Positions 1 to 8,998 of a stretch of 64,000 bases of DNA are shown piece by piece. A program made the translations under genes and the position numbers. A model generated the notes under the pieces. It did not search any database. It was given only the letters and a program-made list of their open reading frames with translations, and was not told the origin of the DNA. The stretch spans positions 40,653 through 104,652 of the forward strand of contig JBAYUG010000002.1 of assembly GCA_041675325.1 (NCBI GenBank). Direction: 5' to 3'. Positions within the stretch are counted from its first letter, which is position 1. Every line of letters begins with the position of its first letter. This stretch comes from CAIKZJ01 sp041675325. GTDB lineage: Bacteria > Bacteroidota > Ignavibacteria > Tepidaquicellales > Tepidaquicellaceae.

Positions 1-72
1 TTTTTACAAAGGATAAATAAAAGCGTCGAAACCGGCACACAAATCCGGGATGTGCAGCTATTTAATGTATGA
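1..72 (+). CDS. possible 3' end of a gene cut by the window edge
   Basis: Frame 1 is open from the first base to a TGA at 70-72 and reads 23 residues ending in QLFNV. No start codon lies inside the window, so this could be the C-terminus of a gene that begins upstream. It is too short to assign to a family and an open run of this length can arise by chance. Confidence 0.25.
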   Translation, partial: FLQRINKSVETGTQIRDVQLFNV

Positions 73-314
73 AAGAAATAAAAGAATTTAATCTCATTTC
101 GTATATCCTTCCCCAAGTTTTAATTTAGAAACGCAGCTCTTACAAGCAGAAATAATAATTACAAGTAATAAAGCCCTGTAATTAAATCATTTAAACCTAA
201 TCTCGATTACTAACAATAAATAAATTATCCATTCCAGGATTTATTAACAAAGTTAATTTGTTTTTGAAAAATATAGCCATCTAAAATTATTTAGTAATTT
301 TAATTATAATTATT
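73..314. other. AT-rich intergenic region
   Basis: Very AT-rich sequence leading up to the DUF4256 gene. I see no convincing ORF, hairpin or repeat. A promoter for the gene at 315 probably lies here, but no unambiguous box can be named. Confidence 0.4.
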
Positions 315-878
315 ATGGGAAATAAAAAGGATTTGTCTCCGGCTCAGCGGAAAGAATTGGTCAATACGTTAAAAGAACGCTTTGAGAAAAACATGAACCG
401 GCATAAAGGTATTGACTGGGATAAAGTACAAACAAAACTTGAAGCTGATCCCGTTAAACTGTGGTCGCTGAATGAGATGGAAAAAACAGGCGGTGAACCT
501 GATGTTGTCGGACAGGATAAAAAGACAGGTGAATACATATTTTTTGATTGCTCGCCTGAAAGTCCTAAAGACAGAAGGAGTTTTTGTTATGACCGTCAGG
601 CACTGGACGCAAGAAAAGAATTTAAACCAAAGAATAATGCCGTAGAAATGGCTGCATCAATGGGTATAGAACTTTTAGATGAAGGACAATACAGGCAGCT
701 TCAGAAACTCGGAAATTTCGATACCAAAACTTCAAGCTGGCTGAAAACTCCTTCTGATATAAGAAAACTCGGAGGTTCCCTCTTCGCCGATTTTCGCTAC
801 GGCAATGTCTTCGTGTATCACAACGGTGCAGAATCATATTACGCCGGCAGAGGGTTTAGGGGATTTCTAAGAGTATGA
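315..878 (+). CDS. DUF4256 family protein
   Basis: A 187-residue soluble protein without signal peptide or membrane segment. It matches my recollection of the DUF4256 family: a short basic helical N-terminus, then LWSLNEMEKTGGEPDVVG at about residues 50-67, FFDCSPESP near residue 76 and a C-terminal stretch ending in RGFRGFLRV. The biochemical function of the family is unknown. The ATG at 315 follows an AT-rich leader without a Shine-Dalgarno sequence, which is usual in this phylum. The gene stands alone; the next 380 bp hold no convincing gene. I am sure of the family but not of any function. Confidence 0.8.
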   Translation: MGNKKDLSPAQRKELVNTLKERFEKNMNRHKGIDWDKVQTKLEADPVKLWSLNEMEKTGGEPDVVGQDKKTGEYIFFDCSPESPKDRRSFCYDRQALDARKEFKPKNNAVEMAASMGIELLDEGQYRQLQKLGNFDTKTSSWLKTPSDIRKLGGSLFADFRYGNVFVYHNGAESYYAGRGFRGFLRV

Positions 879-1262
879 TGTTATTATATAAGAGACGAAC
901 TTAAATATCACATGTGTATATTAAAGACCGAACACGATGAAGTATGAAACCGATTTTGTTAACCTCGTAAAAAACGGCAGAGAATTTGAATTAAAACATG
1001 ACAATAAAACCGGCACAGTAAATGAAATAAAAAATGGCGAAAAGAAAAATCAATACTTAATTTCGTTATTAACTTTTTAATCGGAAATCCATCGTGAGGA
1101 CTGATTTCAATTATTGAAATGGACAATTGAATTTGTTAAATTTGTAGAAGGAGTGTCGGTGGTGGAAACGTTAAGGTGAACAGTTATACAGCTTTGGCTA
1201 GGGAAATATTTGAAATCGTTTTTAAATAATATTCTTTTCTTAAATCTATCTGATCATGTTAA
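879..1262. other. gap with a possible 47-residue ORF or gene remnant (937-1080)
   Basis: The only reading frame of note runs from ATG 937 to TAA 1080 and encodes 47 residues starting MKYETDFVNLVKNGREFELK. The pattern (aromatic and charged residues, then NGREFEL) looks like the start of a small globular domain, so it may be a truncated gene. It has no clear ribosome binding site. The rest of the gap, 1081-1262, has no supported feature. Confidence 0.25.
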
Positions 1263-1718
1263 ATGATTAATAAAATTATCTCCGGTGGGCAGACGGGAGC
1301 TGACCGCGGCGGGTTGGAAGCTGCTCGGGAGCTGGGTATTTCGACCGGTGGATACTGCCCAAAAGGTTATTTAACTGAGAACGGTCCTGATTTGACACTA
1401 AAAGAATTTGGATTAATCGAAATGGAAACATCCGAAAACAATAAAAGGACCACAAAAAACATTGAAATAAGTGATGCAACTGTAATTATCGGCGGCACAG
1501 ATTTAGATGGTATGCTCAAAAGCCGTGGTTCTATATTCACATTTAATACAGCAATGAAACTGAAAAAACTCGTACTGGTGAATCCGGACATAAAAACGCT
1601 CAAGGATTGGTTAAATGCCCAAAACTTCAGAATATTGAATGTTGCCGGTGATCGGGAGTCAGATAGTCCCGGGATTCAGGTGAGAACAAAAGAATATTTA
1701 CTAAAGGCATTAGAATGA
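1263..1718 (+). CDS. circularly permuted YpsA-type SLOG protein (putative molybdenum carrier)
   Basis: A 151-residue Rossmann-like protein of the cpYpsA/SLOG group, often labelled putative molybdenum carrier. The nucleotide-binding signature ISGGQTGADRGGLEAA is at residues 6-21, SDATVIIGGTDLDG at about 70-83 supplies the second glycine-rich loop, and RGSIFTFNTA follows. SLOG proteins bind nucleotides or nucleotide-derived ligands, and YpsA relatives occur in stress and phage-defence contexts. The carrier label comes from one homologue and should not be over-read. The protein is full length for the family. It is monocistronic, so the neighbours give no clue to the ligand. Confidence 0.8.
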   Translation: MINKIISGGQTGADRGGLEAARELGISTGGYCPKGYLTENGPDLTLKEFGLIEMETSENNKRTTKNIEISDATVIIGGTDLDGMLKSRGSIFTFNTAMKLKKLVLVNPDIKTLKDWLNAQNFRILNVAGDRESDSPGIQVRTKEYLLKALE

Positions 1719-1919
1719 TTTACAACGCTTTAAAAACGAATTTAATGTTCGTACGGGCAAGCTATACGTGCTATTGGTTCTCAGCATGATGAATATGAAC
1801 CTCTTTTCCTGGTAATTGATTGCAGTATTATTTGAAAACAAGCCCGATACTGTAACCTTTCATTTTATAGGACGCTCAGAAACATAAACAAATTGACGAA
1901 ATTAAAATGCTAAATAATT

Positions 1920-2294
1920 ATGAATGATATTAACTCTATTAACGTGATGGATAAATTTTCATTGTTTGATAAACAATGGACCCCTCATATAATTGGCGAA
2001 CTCAATGGTCAGTACGTAAAACTTTGTAAACTGAAAGATGATTTTGTCTGGCATAGCCACGAAGAGGAAGATGAACTCTTTATGATATTCAAAGGAACGC
2101 TGTTTATGGATTTCAGAGACGGAAGAACTGTTGAAGTTAAAGAAGGTGAAATTCTGATAGTGCCTAAAGGCATTGAACACAGACCTCGCACAAACGGAGA
2201 AATTGTGTACAATCTGCTTTTTGAACCGAAGTCAACGCTGCATACTGGAAATGTTGAAAGTGATAAGACAGTCAAAGAATTAAACTGGATTTAA
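1920..2294 (+). CDS. single-domain cupin protein
   Basis: A 124-residue small beta-barrel of the Cupin_2 type. The first cupin motif is FVWHSHEEEDELFMIFKG (residues 42-59), giving metal ligands H45, H47 and a glutamate at 50-52. The second motif, PKGIEHRP, gives H87. Such proteins bind a divalent metal and act as small enzymes or sugar/metabolite sensors; substrate cannot be read from sequence. There is no DNA-binding domain. The ATG at 1920 is the only plausible start. A second, DHCW-type cupin is encoded at 59440-59805 but is not a close relative. Confidence 0.8.
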   Translation: MNDINSINVMDKFSLFDKQWTPHIIGELNGQYVKLCKLKDDFVWHSHEEEDELFMIFKGTLFMDFRDGRTVEVKEGEILIVPKGIEHRPRTNGEIVYNLLFEPKSTLHTGNVESDKTVKELNWI

Positions 2295-2296
2295 AA

Positions 2297-2392
2297 TATA
2301 TCTCAGTTTGCATTATGCTCGGAATAATTTCTTGTTATGTTACAGCGGCTGAAACAGGATTAAATAAACTTAAGAAAGAATCAGATAAGTGA
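2297..2392 (+). pseudogene. possible remnant of a membrane-protein C-terminus
   Basis: A frame ending at TGA 2390-2392 reads KYISVCIMLGIISCYVTAAE and then a lysine-rich tail. A hydrophobic helix followed by a conserved-looking acid and a basic end is reminiscent of the last transmembrane helix of P-type cation ATPases. It is only about 30 residues and has no convincing start, so if real it is a decayed gene end. Confidence 0.2.
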
Positions 2393-2425
2393 TGGAACAA
2401 TTCATATATCGTCTGTGTTATCGGT

Positions 2426-3235
2426 TTGATATTAAACTTAAATAAATCCTCAGTGAAAAAAATCGTTTATACAATATTAATTTTGGCAACTATGTTTATG
2501 CTCGTGGAAACTTCGTTTGCTCAGATTGAGCCTATTTCAACTGACCGACCTGACCTAACAGAAAGTGCGAACGTTATTCCACATAAGAGTTTTCAGTTTG
2601 AGGGCGGTGTGTTTTTTGAAAAGAATACACAAAACGGGCTGACAACTAAAAACTTTTCTTATCCATCAGTACTTTTGAGATACGGTTTATTATCGAATCT
2701 TGAACTTCGCATGGAAATTGAGAACATTAAAAACACAACTGATTCCGGCGGAACAAGTTCAAGCAAAAACTCTGTTTCCTTCGCAACAATCGGAGCTAAA
2801 TTTAACGTCTGTGAAGAAGACGGACTTAGTCCTGCTGTGGGTTTTATAATTAATTTTACAATACCCCGATTAACGACAGAGAATTTGGAAACTGATTATG
2901 TAGGCACGAGTATAAACCTCTCCATGCAAAATAGTTTAACTGATGAATTATCCGCAGGGTGCAATCTCGGAGCTGTCTGGGCAGGGAAGACACCTGAGCC
3001 GACATTCTTTTACACACTTGCGCTCGGTTATGAAATATCTCAACGTTTATCCGGATTTGTCGAAGTGTTTGGTTTTATGCCTGAAAGAACAGCGTCCAAT
3101 CATGTATTTGATTTCGGTCTTAGTTTCCTTGCAATGAATAATCTTGCGTTTGATGCCTCAGCCGGGTTTGGTTTAACTGAGAATTCACCGAATTATTTTG
3201 TTAACGGAGGTTTTTCTATAAGGCTGCCTGAATGA
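2426..3235 (+). CDS. outer-membrane beta-barrel protein, transporter-like (MetA-pathway type)
   Basis: A signal peptide (basic start, hydrophobic core, cut after TSFAQ near residue 33) is followed by a mature part that opens with ISTDRPDLTESANVIPHKSF. This signature belongs to the putative phenol-degradation MetA-pathway transporter family of outer-membrane barrels. Alternating polar/hydrophobic strands fill the rest, and the C-terminus FSIRLPE is a barrel-like final strand. Two starts are possible: TTG 2426 (269 residues) or GTG 2453, which gives a better-shaped 260-residue precursor starting directly with the basic region of the signal peptide. I favour GTG 2453 slightly. Substrate is unknown; the family is annotated by similarity only. 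Confidence 0.75.
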   Translation: MILNLNKSSVKKIVYTILILATMFMLVETSFAQIEPISTDRPDLTESANVIPHKSFQFEGGVFFEKNTQNGLTTKNFSYPSVLLRYGLLSNLELRMEIENIKNTTDSGGTSSSKNSVSFATIGAKFNVCEEDGLSPAVGFIINFTIPRLTTENLETDYVGTSINLSMQNSLTDELSAGCNLGAVWAGKTPEPTFFYTLALGYEISQRLSGFVEVFGFMPERTASNHVFDFGLSFLAMNNLAFDASAGFGLTENSPNYFVNGGFSIRLPE

Positions 3236-3340
3236 TTTTAAGAAAGATAAATTAACTATTTGAGTTTTTAGTCTCATTTTGTACGAACGATAGCAAATTA
3301 GTATTAACTTAAAACAAAACTTTAAATATAAATATCGGAT

Positions 3341-3862
3341 ATGACAGACAAAACATACTATAAAGATGCACCTAGTTATTGCCACTATTATTTCGACCTG
3401 CTTCAGACTGACAACGTAATTAATGAACTCGAAAAAAGCAGAAAACTAACTTTAGACACCATTGAACTAATAACACCTGAAAAAGAAAATTTTTCATATT
3501 TACCGAATAAATGGACAACTTTAGAGGTCTTAAAACATATAATAGTTTGTGAGAGGATTTATACATACAGAGCTTTGAGGTTTTCCCGTTTTGATAATAC
3601 TGAATTAGCAGGATTTGACGAAAATGAATACACAGCAAATGTTAAGAAGATTAAGTATCATTTAAAAGATTTACTGGATGAATATATAAATGTCAGAAAT
3701 GCATCGATGAATTTATTTAAGAATATGACAGAGGAGATGCTTAATTTTAAAGGGAAAGCAAATAATGCTTACTTTACTCCAAGAACTATTGGTTTTATGA
3801 CAGCAGGGCACAACATCCACCATTGCAATTTTATTAAGACATATTATTTGAATGATATTTAA
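3341..3862 (+). CDS. DinB/YfiT-like four-helix protein
   Basis: A 173-residue all-helical protein of the DinB (DNA-damage-inducible) superfamily, which includes metal-dependent thiol transferases. Visible signatures are NKWTTLEVLKHIIVCERIY (about residues 56-74), carrying the first metal-binding histidine, and the terminal GHNIHHCNFI, supplying the second histidine pair. This is unrelated to DNA polymerase IV at 44127, which has the same legacy name. The ATG at 3341 is the natural start. The frame stays open past the stop to 4018 for another ~50 codons, but that stretch does not look like part of the domain. Confidence 0.75.
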   Translation: MTDKTYYKDAPSYCHYYFDLLQTDNVINELEKSRKLTLDTIELITPEKENFSYLPNKWTTLEVLKHIIVCERIYTYRALRFSRFDNTELAGFDENEYTANVKKIKYHLKDLLDEYINVRNASMNLFKNMTEEMLNFKGKANNAYFTPRTIGFMTAGHNIHHCNFIKTYYLNDI

Positions 3863-4007
3863 TATAAGAACCGGAAGAATAAGTACGGCTTATACCAATA
3901 TGAAAGTTTCATTCCCGCCAATGCTAAAGATTCAAATAATATTAAAACTCTCAGATTTCCGGAACTGTGGTTCTCAAAAATAGGATTCAGCAATTATAAT
4001 TTTTTCT

Positions 4008-5093
4008 TTAGATATTAGAATTTACACGCTTCTTCATGACGACATCTAACAGCCACATGATGATCAGATATACGGGCATTAAGACAGGATATATTAAGAA
4101 TACGAGAAAATTATAACCGTGATATCTGCTTGCGTGGACGCCGATGGCGTTGTCGATAATTTCAAATGAGTAAACGTAATAGAACAGAATTATTGCAGGA
4201 ATTATCAGGCTGCCTACTATCATCACCCAAGAAAATCTTTTTTCGGGGTTGTTTCTTCTGTATCTCCACATCAGGAATAAATGAATAATCAGCAAACCTA
4301 AACCAACAATAGTTGCAAGTCCGGACGGTTCAAGAGCAAGAAGGATATTTGCGAACGAACTGATTTTGGGTGTGTACGTGATATCAAAAACGTCAGCGGG
4401 AAGTTTATCAAATTTCCATACGGCAACAGAGTCGAGACGACCGCCTGCGGGCTGACCGAGATTAGTCTTTATGTCTTCGCCGAAACCATTTGCATTAACG
4501 GATATCTCCAGTGTACCGAAAGATTTCCAGTGCTTTGCGGGAGAGAGCGAATACCTGTAGCCGTATTCCTTTATCCAGTTTGAGCGGTTTTCCCAGATTG
4601 CAGCGGTGTATTCGACGCGGATTGTATGCTCCCCTTTTGATAAATCAACTTCAAAATATTTTAAGTCGTTAAGCTTATAAATTGTGCTTGAATTTTCTTT
4701 CCACCTGATAGCGACTTCGGGATTATTATTATTATTGCTGTAAAATGATTTTGAGAAACCATCGAAAGTGCCTGCGGTATAGCTGTCGGGAATCTTCTGA
4801 ACAGTGACTTCCCTGCCGTCAACCCACACTTTAAAATCGTCTTTATAGTCGGCAGCGTAGAACAGCAGCGGAATCTGATTGCCCTCTTTATCAGTCCTGA
4901 TTTTGTATTCGATTATGTAACCTGCGGAAGAATATTCTTTGTTAAGAATAACATTTATCTTTTCTTGAAGAATATCAATATCGCTGCTTGTGAATGCTGA
5001 TGCAACCTTCGTCCCCTCGCGGTATGGGGATGCCATATTAGCAAAACTTATACTGCTCAACGCAAAAAGAATAACCGCTATAATATTTCTCAT
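4008..5093 (-). CDS. signal-peptide membrane protein of unknown function
   Basis: 361 residues. A cleavable signal peptide (1-18, ending SISFA) is followed by a ~230-residue extracytoplasmic part rich in aromatic residues and beta-strand pattern (for example KVWVDGREVTVQKIP, GEHTIRVEYTAAIWENRS). The C-terminal third has three transmembrane helices at about 257-277, 290-312 and 325-350, separated by the basic loop WRYRRNNPEKR. I do not recognise a family. The arrangement (secreted domain plus three helices) could suit a sensor or an envelope assembly factor. The gene is monocistronic and convergent with the DinB-like gene; its stop lies within the open frame that follows that gene. Confidence 0.65.
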   Translation of the reverse strand: MRNIIAVILFALSSISFANMASPYREGTKVASAFTSSDIDILQEKINVILNKEYSSAGYIIEYKIRTDKEGNQIPLLFYAADYKDDFKVWVDGREVTVQKIPDSYTAGTFDGFSKSFYSNNNNNPEVAIRWKENSSTIYKLNDLKYFEVDLSKGEHTIRVEYTAAIWENRSNWIKEYGYRYSLSPAKHWKSFGTLEISVNANGFGEDIKTNLGQPAGGRLDSVAVWKFDKLPADVFDITYTPKISSFANILLALEPSGLATIVGLGLLIIHLFLMWRYRRNNPEKRFSWVMIVGSLIIPAIILFYYVYSFEIIDNAIGVHASRYHGYNFLVFLIYPVLMPVYLIIMWLLDVVMKKRVNSNI

Positions 5094-5267
5094 ACCGAAG
5101 TTAAATTAGTTTTCATATTATTAAATAATACATATTCTTATGCAATAAGTTCCTGCATATTCAATATTTAATTAAATTAGTATTACTTTTATTGATTAAA
5201 AGTACTAAACGAACTACTATCGAATATGTAATGTTATTTATATCAATTGAAATTCTAAATAATCAAA

Positions 5268-5381
5268 ATGCATAAATATAAAAATCAATTCTACCTCTTG
5301 CCAATCTTTACAATCGTTATTTTGTTCTCACTCTCGATTAATTGGAATTATTTTCTTTACTCTTATCTTCATAAATCATAA
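5268..5381 (+). CDS. possible small membrane protein (37 residues)
   Basis: ATG 5268 to TAA 5381 encodes 37 residues: a basic/polar start (MHKYKNQFY) followed by about 18 hydrophobic residues (LLPIFTIVILFSLSI) and an aromatic tail. This is the shape of a single-pass microprotein. There is no clear ribosome binding site, which is uninformative in this phylum. Chance origin in AT-rich DNA is a real alternative. Confidence 0.25.
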   Translation: MHKYKNQFYLLPIFTIVILFSLSINWNYFLYSYLHKS

Positions 5382-5410
5382 TTTATAATTCGATACGGAC
5401 AGGACATTTA

Positions 5411-5925
5411 GTTGCGAAGGCGGATAGCCATCAGATGTTAATACCCCTCATATTATGTATATGCAATCCTTTTTGGAAATTGTGCCGTCATTTCTTATGC
5501 AAATATTTTTACCCCTTTGATATTTATGTGTTTTCACGTATAAAGTGGTCATGTAAAAAATTTCTCAATTATTTCATGGCAAAATTTTGGTTTTTGTTTG
5601 CATATAATAGTAGAATGATGCATGAATAGAATTATACTTGACTTGTTCTTAAGATTTCTTATTGCTCTTGCCGTTCTTACTGCTCTGCCTGCTCTGCCTG
5701 CTCTTACTGCTCTTACTGCTCTTACTGCTCTTACTGCTCTACATGCCCTCCTACTATTAATCACAACATTTTCGAAAATTATGACACATAAAATTTTCTT
5801 TTTATGGAAATATTCTCTTTAAATAATTGTTAATGCTCTACTTAAAATATATATTAATTTTCCTGCATGAGAAAAAATGTGTCATAGTTTTGATTTTTGT
5901 TGTGATTATTAATGAAGGGTGTATC
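5411..5925 (+). repeat. dispersed repeat element A, copy 1
   Basis: This 515-bp segment matches 60162-60591 in the same orientation. The left part (5411-5615) and right part (5741-5925) are conserved between copies; the middle (5616-5740) is not. Each conserved half is an imperfect inverted repeat: in the left half TATATGCAA pairs with TTGCATATA, and in the right half ATTAATCACAACA...ATGACACAT pairs with ATGTGTCAT...TGTTGTGATTATTAAT. The outer ends also match as imperfect inverted repeats (ATACCCCTCATATTAT against ATACACCCTTCATTAATAAT). ORFs of 60-70 codons inside are not conserved in copy 2, so it looks non-coding. A MITE-like origin is the simplest guess. Confidence 0.75.
5661..5740 (+). 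repeat. 9-bp tandem array inside element A copy 1
   Basis: About nine units of a 9-bp sequence (ACTGCTCTT with variants CCTGCTCTG and GCCGTTCTT) fill most of the variable centre of element A. On the minus strand the unit is AAGAGCAGT, a relative of the GAACAGGAA arrays at 58830-58883 and 63658-63720. Element A copy 2 lacks this array. Confidence 0.85.
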
Positions 5926-6254
5926 TTGTATTTATTTATTCAAAAATATTCTGTGCCTGATGCCTATTGCCTGTTGCCTGATTTCTGACTAGGGTCTAGA
6001 TGGGCTTACCTTGCGCTTACCTTGCGCTCTAAATAGGGTTGAGTGTATGGTCGATTTAAAGCACGAAAAGAGAAGAACTTGGCACAACATAAGAGCTGAT
6101 TGAATTATGATATATTCGAGGTCCTTTGATAAAAAGACATAACGCTTCAAACAGCCATATTGAGCAAAAGAAAATATATAGTATGAATATTTCACATTGA
6201 TTATATTAACATAATAAATTTGCCGGATGTAAGATTCAATATTTGGTTTATACT
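5926..6254. other. intergenic region with short direct repeats
   Basis: Between element A and the kinase gene lie two small repeat clusters: TGCCTGATGCCTATTGCCTG-like units at about 5956-5985 and two copies of the 11-mer CTTACCTTGCG at about 6006-6028. No gene is supported here. The kinase promoter probably lies in the AT-rich stretch 6100-6240. Confidence 0.5.
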
Positions 6255-8066
6255 ATGAAGCTCTGGGATAAATACGTTCAATATTATCTGCAAAATTTTT
6301 CCCCGTCTGATGTTAATAAAGATGCAGGGTTACAGTATTTACGCGATAAACTTTTCATATCTATTCTGCTCATATCACTGCCTATCGGGTTTATAATGAG
6401 TGTATCGGGTATCGTTGCCTCTGTTGCATCAAATCAGGTTATTATCGGAACGTATGATGCTATCGCTTTTTTACTGGTTCTATTTCTATTCTTCTACAAA
6501 AATCAGAGCATTAATTCGAAGAAGATATTATATTCAATTAACTTTTACGTTGTTGCAGTAATTTTGTTTGTATTTCTTGGTACAAAAGGACCCTCTGTTA
6601 TCATTTTGCTTTGTAGTTCGGTTTTAATCACACTTTATCAAAGCAAAAGAGCCGGGTTAATTACCGTTGCCATAAACACTTTCATATTTTTTGTAATAAC
6701 TGCAATTTTGCCGATTAATTCATTCGATATTAAATTTTTTCAGGAGTTCACTGTTGCAAGCTGGTTGGGCATTAGTGTAAATATGGCTGCCTTTAATGCA
6801 CTGGTTGTTCTCTCGGTTTCTTTTTTACTGAATCAATTAAATGAATCTTTTATAAAAGAGAAGACACTTCAGGAACTGTTAAAAACAGAGAGTTCGCAAT
6901 TACTATCCGCAAAACAAAGAGCCGAAGAAAGCGACAGATTAAAATCTGCATTCCTTGCGAATATGAGTCACGAAATTCGTACACCAATGAACGGAATACT
7001 CGGGTTTGCCTCTTTGTTGGGTGAATCTGATGTTTCAGATAAAGACCAAAAAGAATACATTGGAATTATCCAGAAGAGCGGCGAACGTTTATTGAATCTT
7101 ATTAACGACATTGTTGAGATTTCTAAAATAGAATCCGGGCTTATGAAAGTAAACATTAAAAGAACAAACATTAACGAACACATTGATTACATTTTTAATA
7201 TTTTGAAATCAGATGCTCAAAATAAAGATTTAATTCTTACATTTAAAAAAGACTTATCTGAGAAGGATCCTGAAATTTATACTGACAGCGATAAATTAAA
7301 CGCAGTCCTTTCTAACCTTGTGAAAAATGCCATTAAATATACGGATAAAGGCTCTGTCGAATTCGGTTATAAAATTGAATCCTCAAACGATAAAAACATT
7401 CCTTCATCAATTAAGTTTTTTGTGAAAGATACAGGGATAGGAATTCCTAAAGACAGGCAGAAAGCCATATTTGAGAGATTCATTCAAGCGGATATCCTTG
7501 ATATTCAGGCAAGAGAGGGCGTAGGGCTTGGACTCTCAATCGCTAAATCCTTCATTGAATTGCTTAAAGGTAAAATCTGGGTTGAAAGCGAAATCGGTAA
7601 AGGCTCAACTTTCTATTTTACCATTCCTTGTTATTCCGAATCTCCGCTAAATACTAATATGAAAGATAATAATATTCCCGACGTAAAAAGGCAAAATACA
7701 AAAAAACCCAACATACTTATAGTTGAAGATGATGCAGCGTCAGAAAAGTACATTACAACTTTAATGAAAAATATAAGCAATAAATTATACAATGTCAGTT
7801 CCGGGAAAGAAGCTGTAGAGCTTTGCCGAAATAGTCCGGATATTGACCTGATCCTTATGGACATAAGAATGCCTGATATTAACGGACACGAAGTCACAAA
7901 ACAAATCCGTCATTTTAATAAAGATGTAATCATTATTGCTCAAACCGCATTCGGACTTGAAGGCGACAGAGAAAAAGCAATCAATGCCGGCTGTAACGAT
8001 TACATCTCGAAACCAATTGATAAAAATCAATTATTATCTTTAATCAATAAGTACAGCAATATTTAA
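6255..8066 (+). CDS. membrane hybrid histidine kinase (TM-HisKA-HATPase-REC)
   Basis: 603 residues from ATG 6255 (an in-frame TTG at 6243 would add four residues). About six transmembrane helices occupy residues 30-200, with no PAS or HAMP domain, then a short coiled coil leads into HisKA with SHEIRTPMNG (phosphoacceptor H239). The ATPase domain shows N box LSNLVKNAIKYTDKG, DTGIGIP and GVGLGLSIAK. A C-terminal receiver carries LILMDIRMP (phosphorylated D536) and the conserved SKP lysine motif. The sensor region is a membrane bundle of unknown ligand. It autophosphorylates and presumably passes phosphate via its own receiver to an unlinked phosphotransfer protein. It is closest in catalytic sequence to the kinase at 19373. 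Confidence 0.9.
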   Translation: MKLWDKYVQYYLQNFSPSDVNKDAGLQYLRDKLFISILLISLPIGFIMSVSGIVASVASNQVIIGTYDAIAFLLVLFLFFYKNQSINSKKILYSINFYVVAVILFVFLGTKGPSVIILLCSSVLITLYQSKRAGLITVAINTFIFFVITAILPINSFDIKFFQEFTVASWLGISVNMAAFNALVVLSVSFLLNQLNESFIKEKTLQELLKTESSQLLSAKQRAEESDRLKSAFLANMSHEIRTPMNGILGFASLLGESDVSDKDQKEYIGIIQKSGERLLNLINDIVEISKIESGLMKVNIKRTNINEHIDYIFNILKSDAQNKDLILTFKKDLSEKDPEIYTDSDKLNAVLSNLVKNAIKYTDKGSVEFGYKIESSNDKNIPSSIKFFVKDTGIGIPKDRQKAIFERFIQADILDIQAREGVGLGLSIAKSFIELLKGKIWVESEIGKGSTFYFTIPCYSESPLNTNMKDNNIPDVKRQNTKKPNILIVEDDAASEKYITTLMKNISNKLYNVSSGKEAVELCRNSPDIDLILMDIRMPDINGHEVTKQIRHFNKDVIIIAQTAFGLEGDREKAINAGCNDYISKPIDKNQLLSLINKYSNI

Positions 8067-8449
8067 ACTGTTCAAGACTAACTGAATATTTTTGCCAGCA
8101 AGTCTTTCCAATATAGTATATTTTTAATATTCCAAAGTATATCTTTGAAATTAAAAATAAGATTTACTAAATTTATGTAGATTCTATTCTTAAATATAGA
8201 ATGTAAACTACTTTTTTAAAAATAATTCTGAACCATTGAATGAATTAGTTAATAATGAACCCTCTTATAAATATTTATATTCTCAAAGAAGATGAAATGC
8301 CAACGAACAGTGATGTCGTTTTAATAATAAGGTAGTATGAAAAAGCTACGGCAAATTTCAAAGATTGATTTTATTTTCGTGATGAAAATAATGAGGATGA
8401 TGGTTTTAGAATTGTTTTTTGACTATATAAACATAAAACCTTTATCCAA
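8067..8449. other. AT-rich gap without a supported gene
   Basis: No ORF above 30 codons is convincing. A short frame at 8369-8422 reads FRDENNEDDGFRIVF and stop, reminiscent of the C-terminus of formylglycine-generating-enzyme-like proteins (GFR motif), so the gap may hold a decayed gene. This is a weak resemblance only. Confidence 0.3.
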
Positions 8450-8968
8450 ATGAATCCCTTCATCATATTCCTGATTTTAAGCATCGCAACTCACGCTGTC
8501 AGGACTACTTATGAGATTCTAAAAATCAAGAATAAGATTAATCCCGAAAGTAAACCGCTTTTCATTTTCATATTCTCTAATATGGTTGTACTCTGGATTT
8601 CATGGTTCGGTTTGTGCGAAAATGATCCGTATGCCGTTTCATTAAATCTCATATTCAGATATTCCGGCGCAATCCTCTTGATCTTTGGCGCGGCTCTGTT
8701 TCTCATCTCTCTTGTCAAAGTTAAAAAGTTAGAGAACTATCATGGTGCGCTGATTACGGACGGAATTTATAAATATCTCAGACATCCAATGTATTTATCT
8801 TTCATATTACTGCTCGCAGGAGGTTCGCTTTTTTATGGGTCTGTCTTTGGATTAGTTCTCGCAGTATTTGATACGGCTAATATTCTTTATTGGAGAAGAC
8901 TAGAGGAGATTCATTTGATGAAAGAATTCCCGGAGTATGAGGAATACAGAATGCGAACTTATTTTTAA
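8450..8968 (+). CDS. isoprenylcysteine carboxyl methyltransferase (ICMT/PEMT) family membrane protein
   Basis: A 172-residue integral membrane protein with four to five helices. The family signature is near the C-terminal half: LITDGIYKYLRHPMYLSFILL (about residues 102-122), the SAM-binding GxYxxxRHPxY motif, followed by EEIHLMKEFPEYEEYRMRT with the conserved acidic pair. Bacterial members methylate small molecules or lipids, since prenylated proteins are generally absent; the substrate is not evident. The ATG at 8450 gives a full-length protein. The next gene, 30 bp downstream, is a soluble SAM methyltransferase, so the two could be co-transcribed. Confidence 0.85.
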   Translation: MNPFIIFLILSIATHAVRTTYEILKIKNKINPESKPLFIFIFSNMVVLWISWFGLCENDPYAVSLNLIFRYSGAILLIFGAALFLISLVKVKKLENYHGALITDGIYKYLRHPMYLSFILLLAGGSLFYGSVFGLVLAVFDTANILYWRRLEEIHLMKEFPEYEEYRMRTYF

Positions 8969-8998
8969 ATCAATATTATATAAATTATTACAAAATTT

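Noticed and set aside
5435..5822. Two plus-strand and one minus-strand ORFs of 64-71 codons in element A copy 1
   Set aside because: They are broken by indels in copy 2 and partly consist of translated 9-bp tandem repeat (alanine/leucine-rich), so coding is unlikely.
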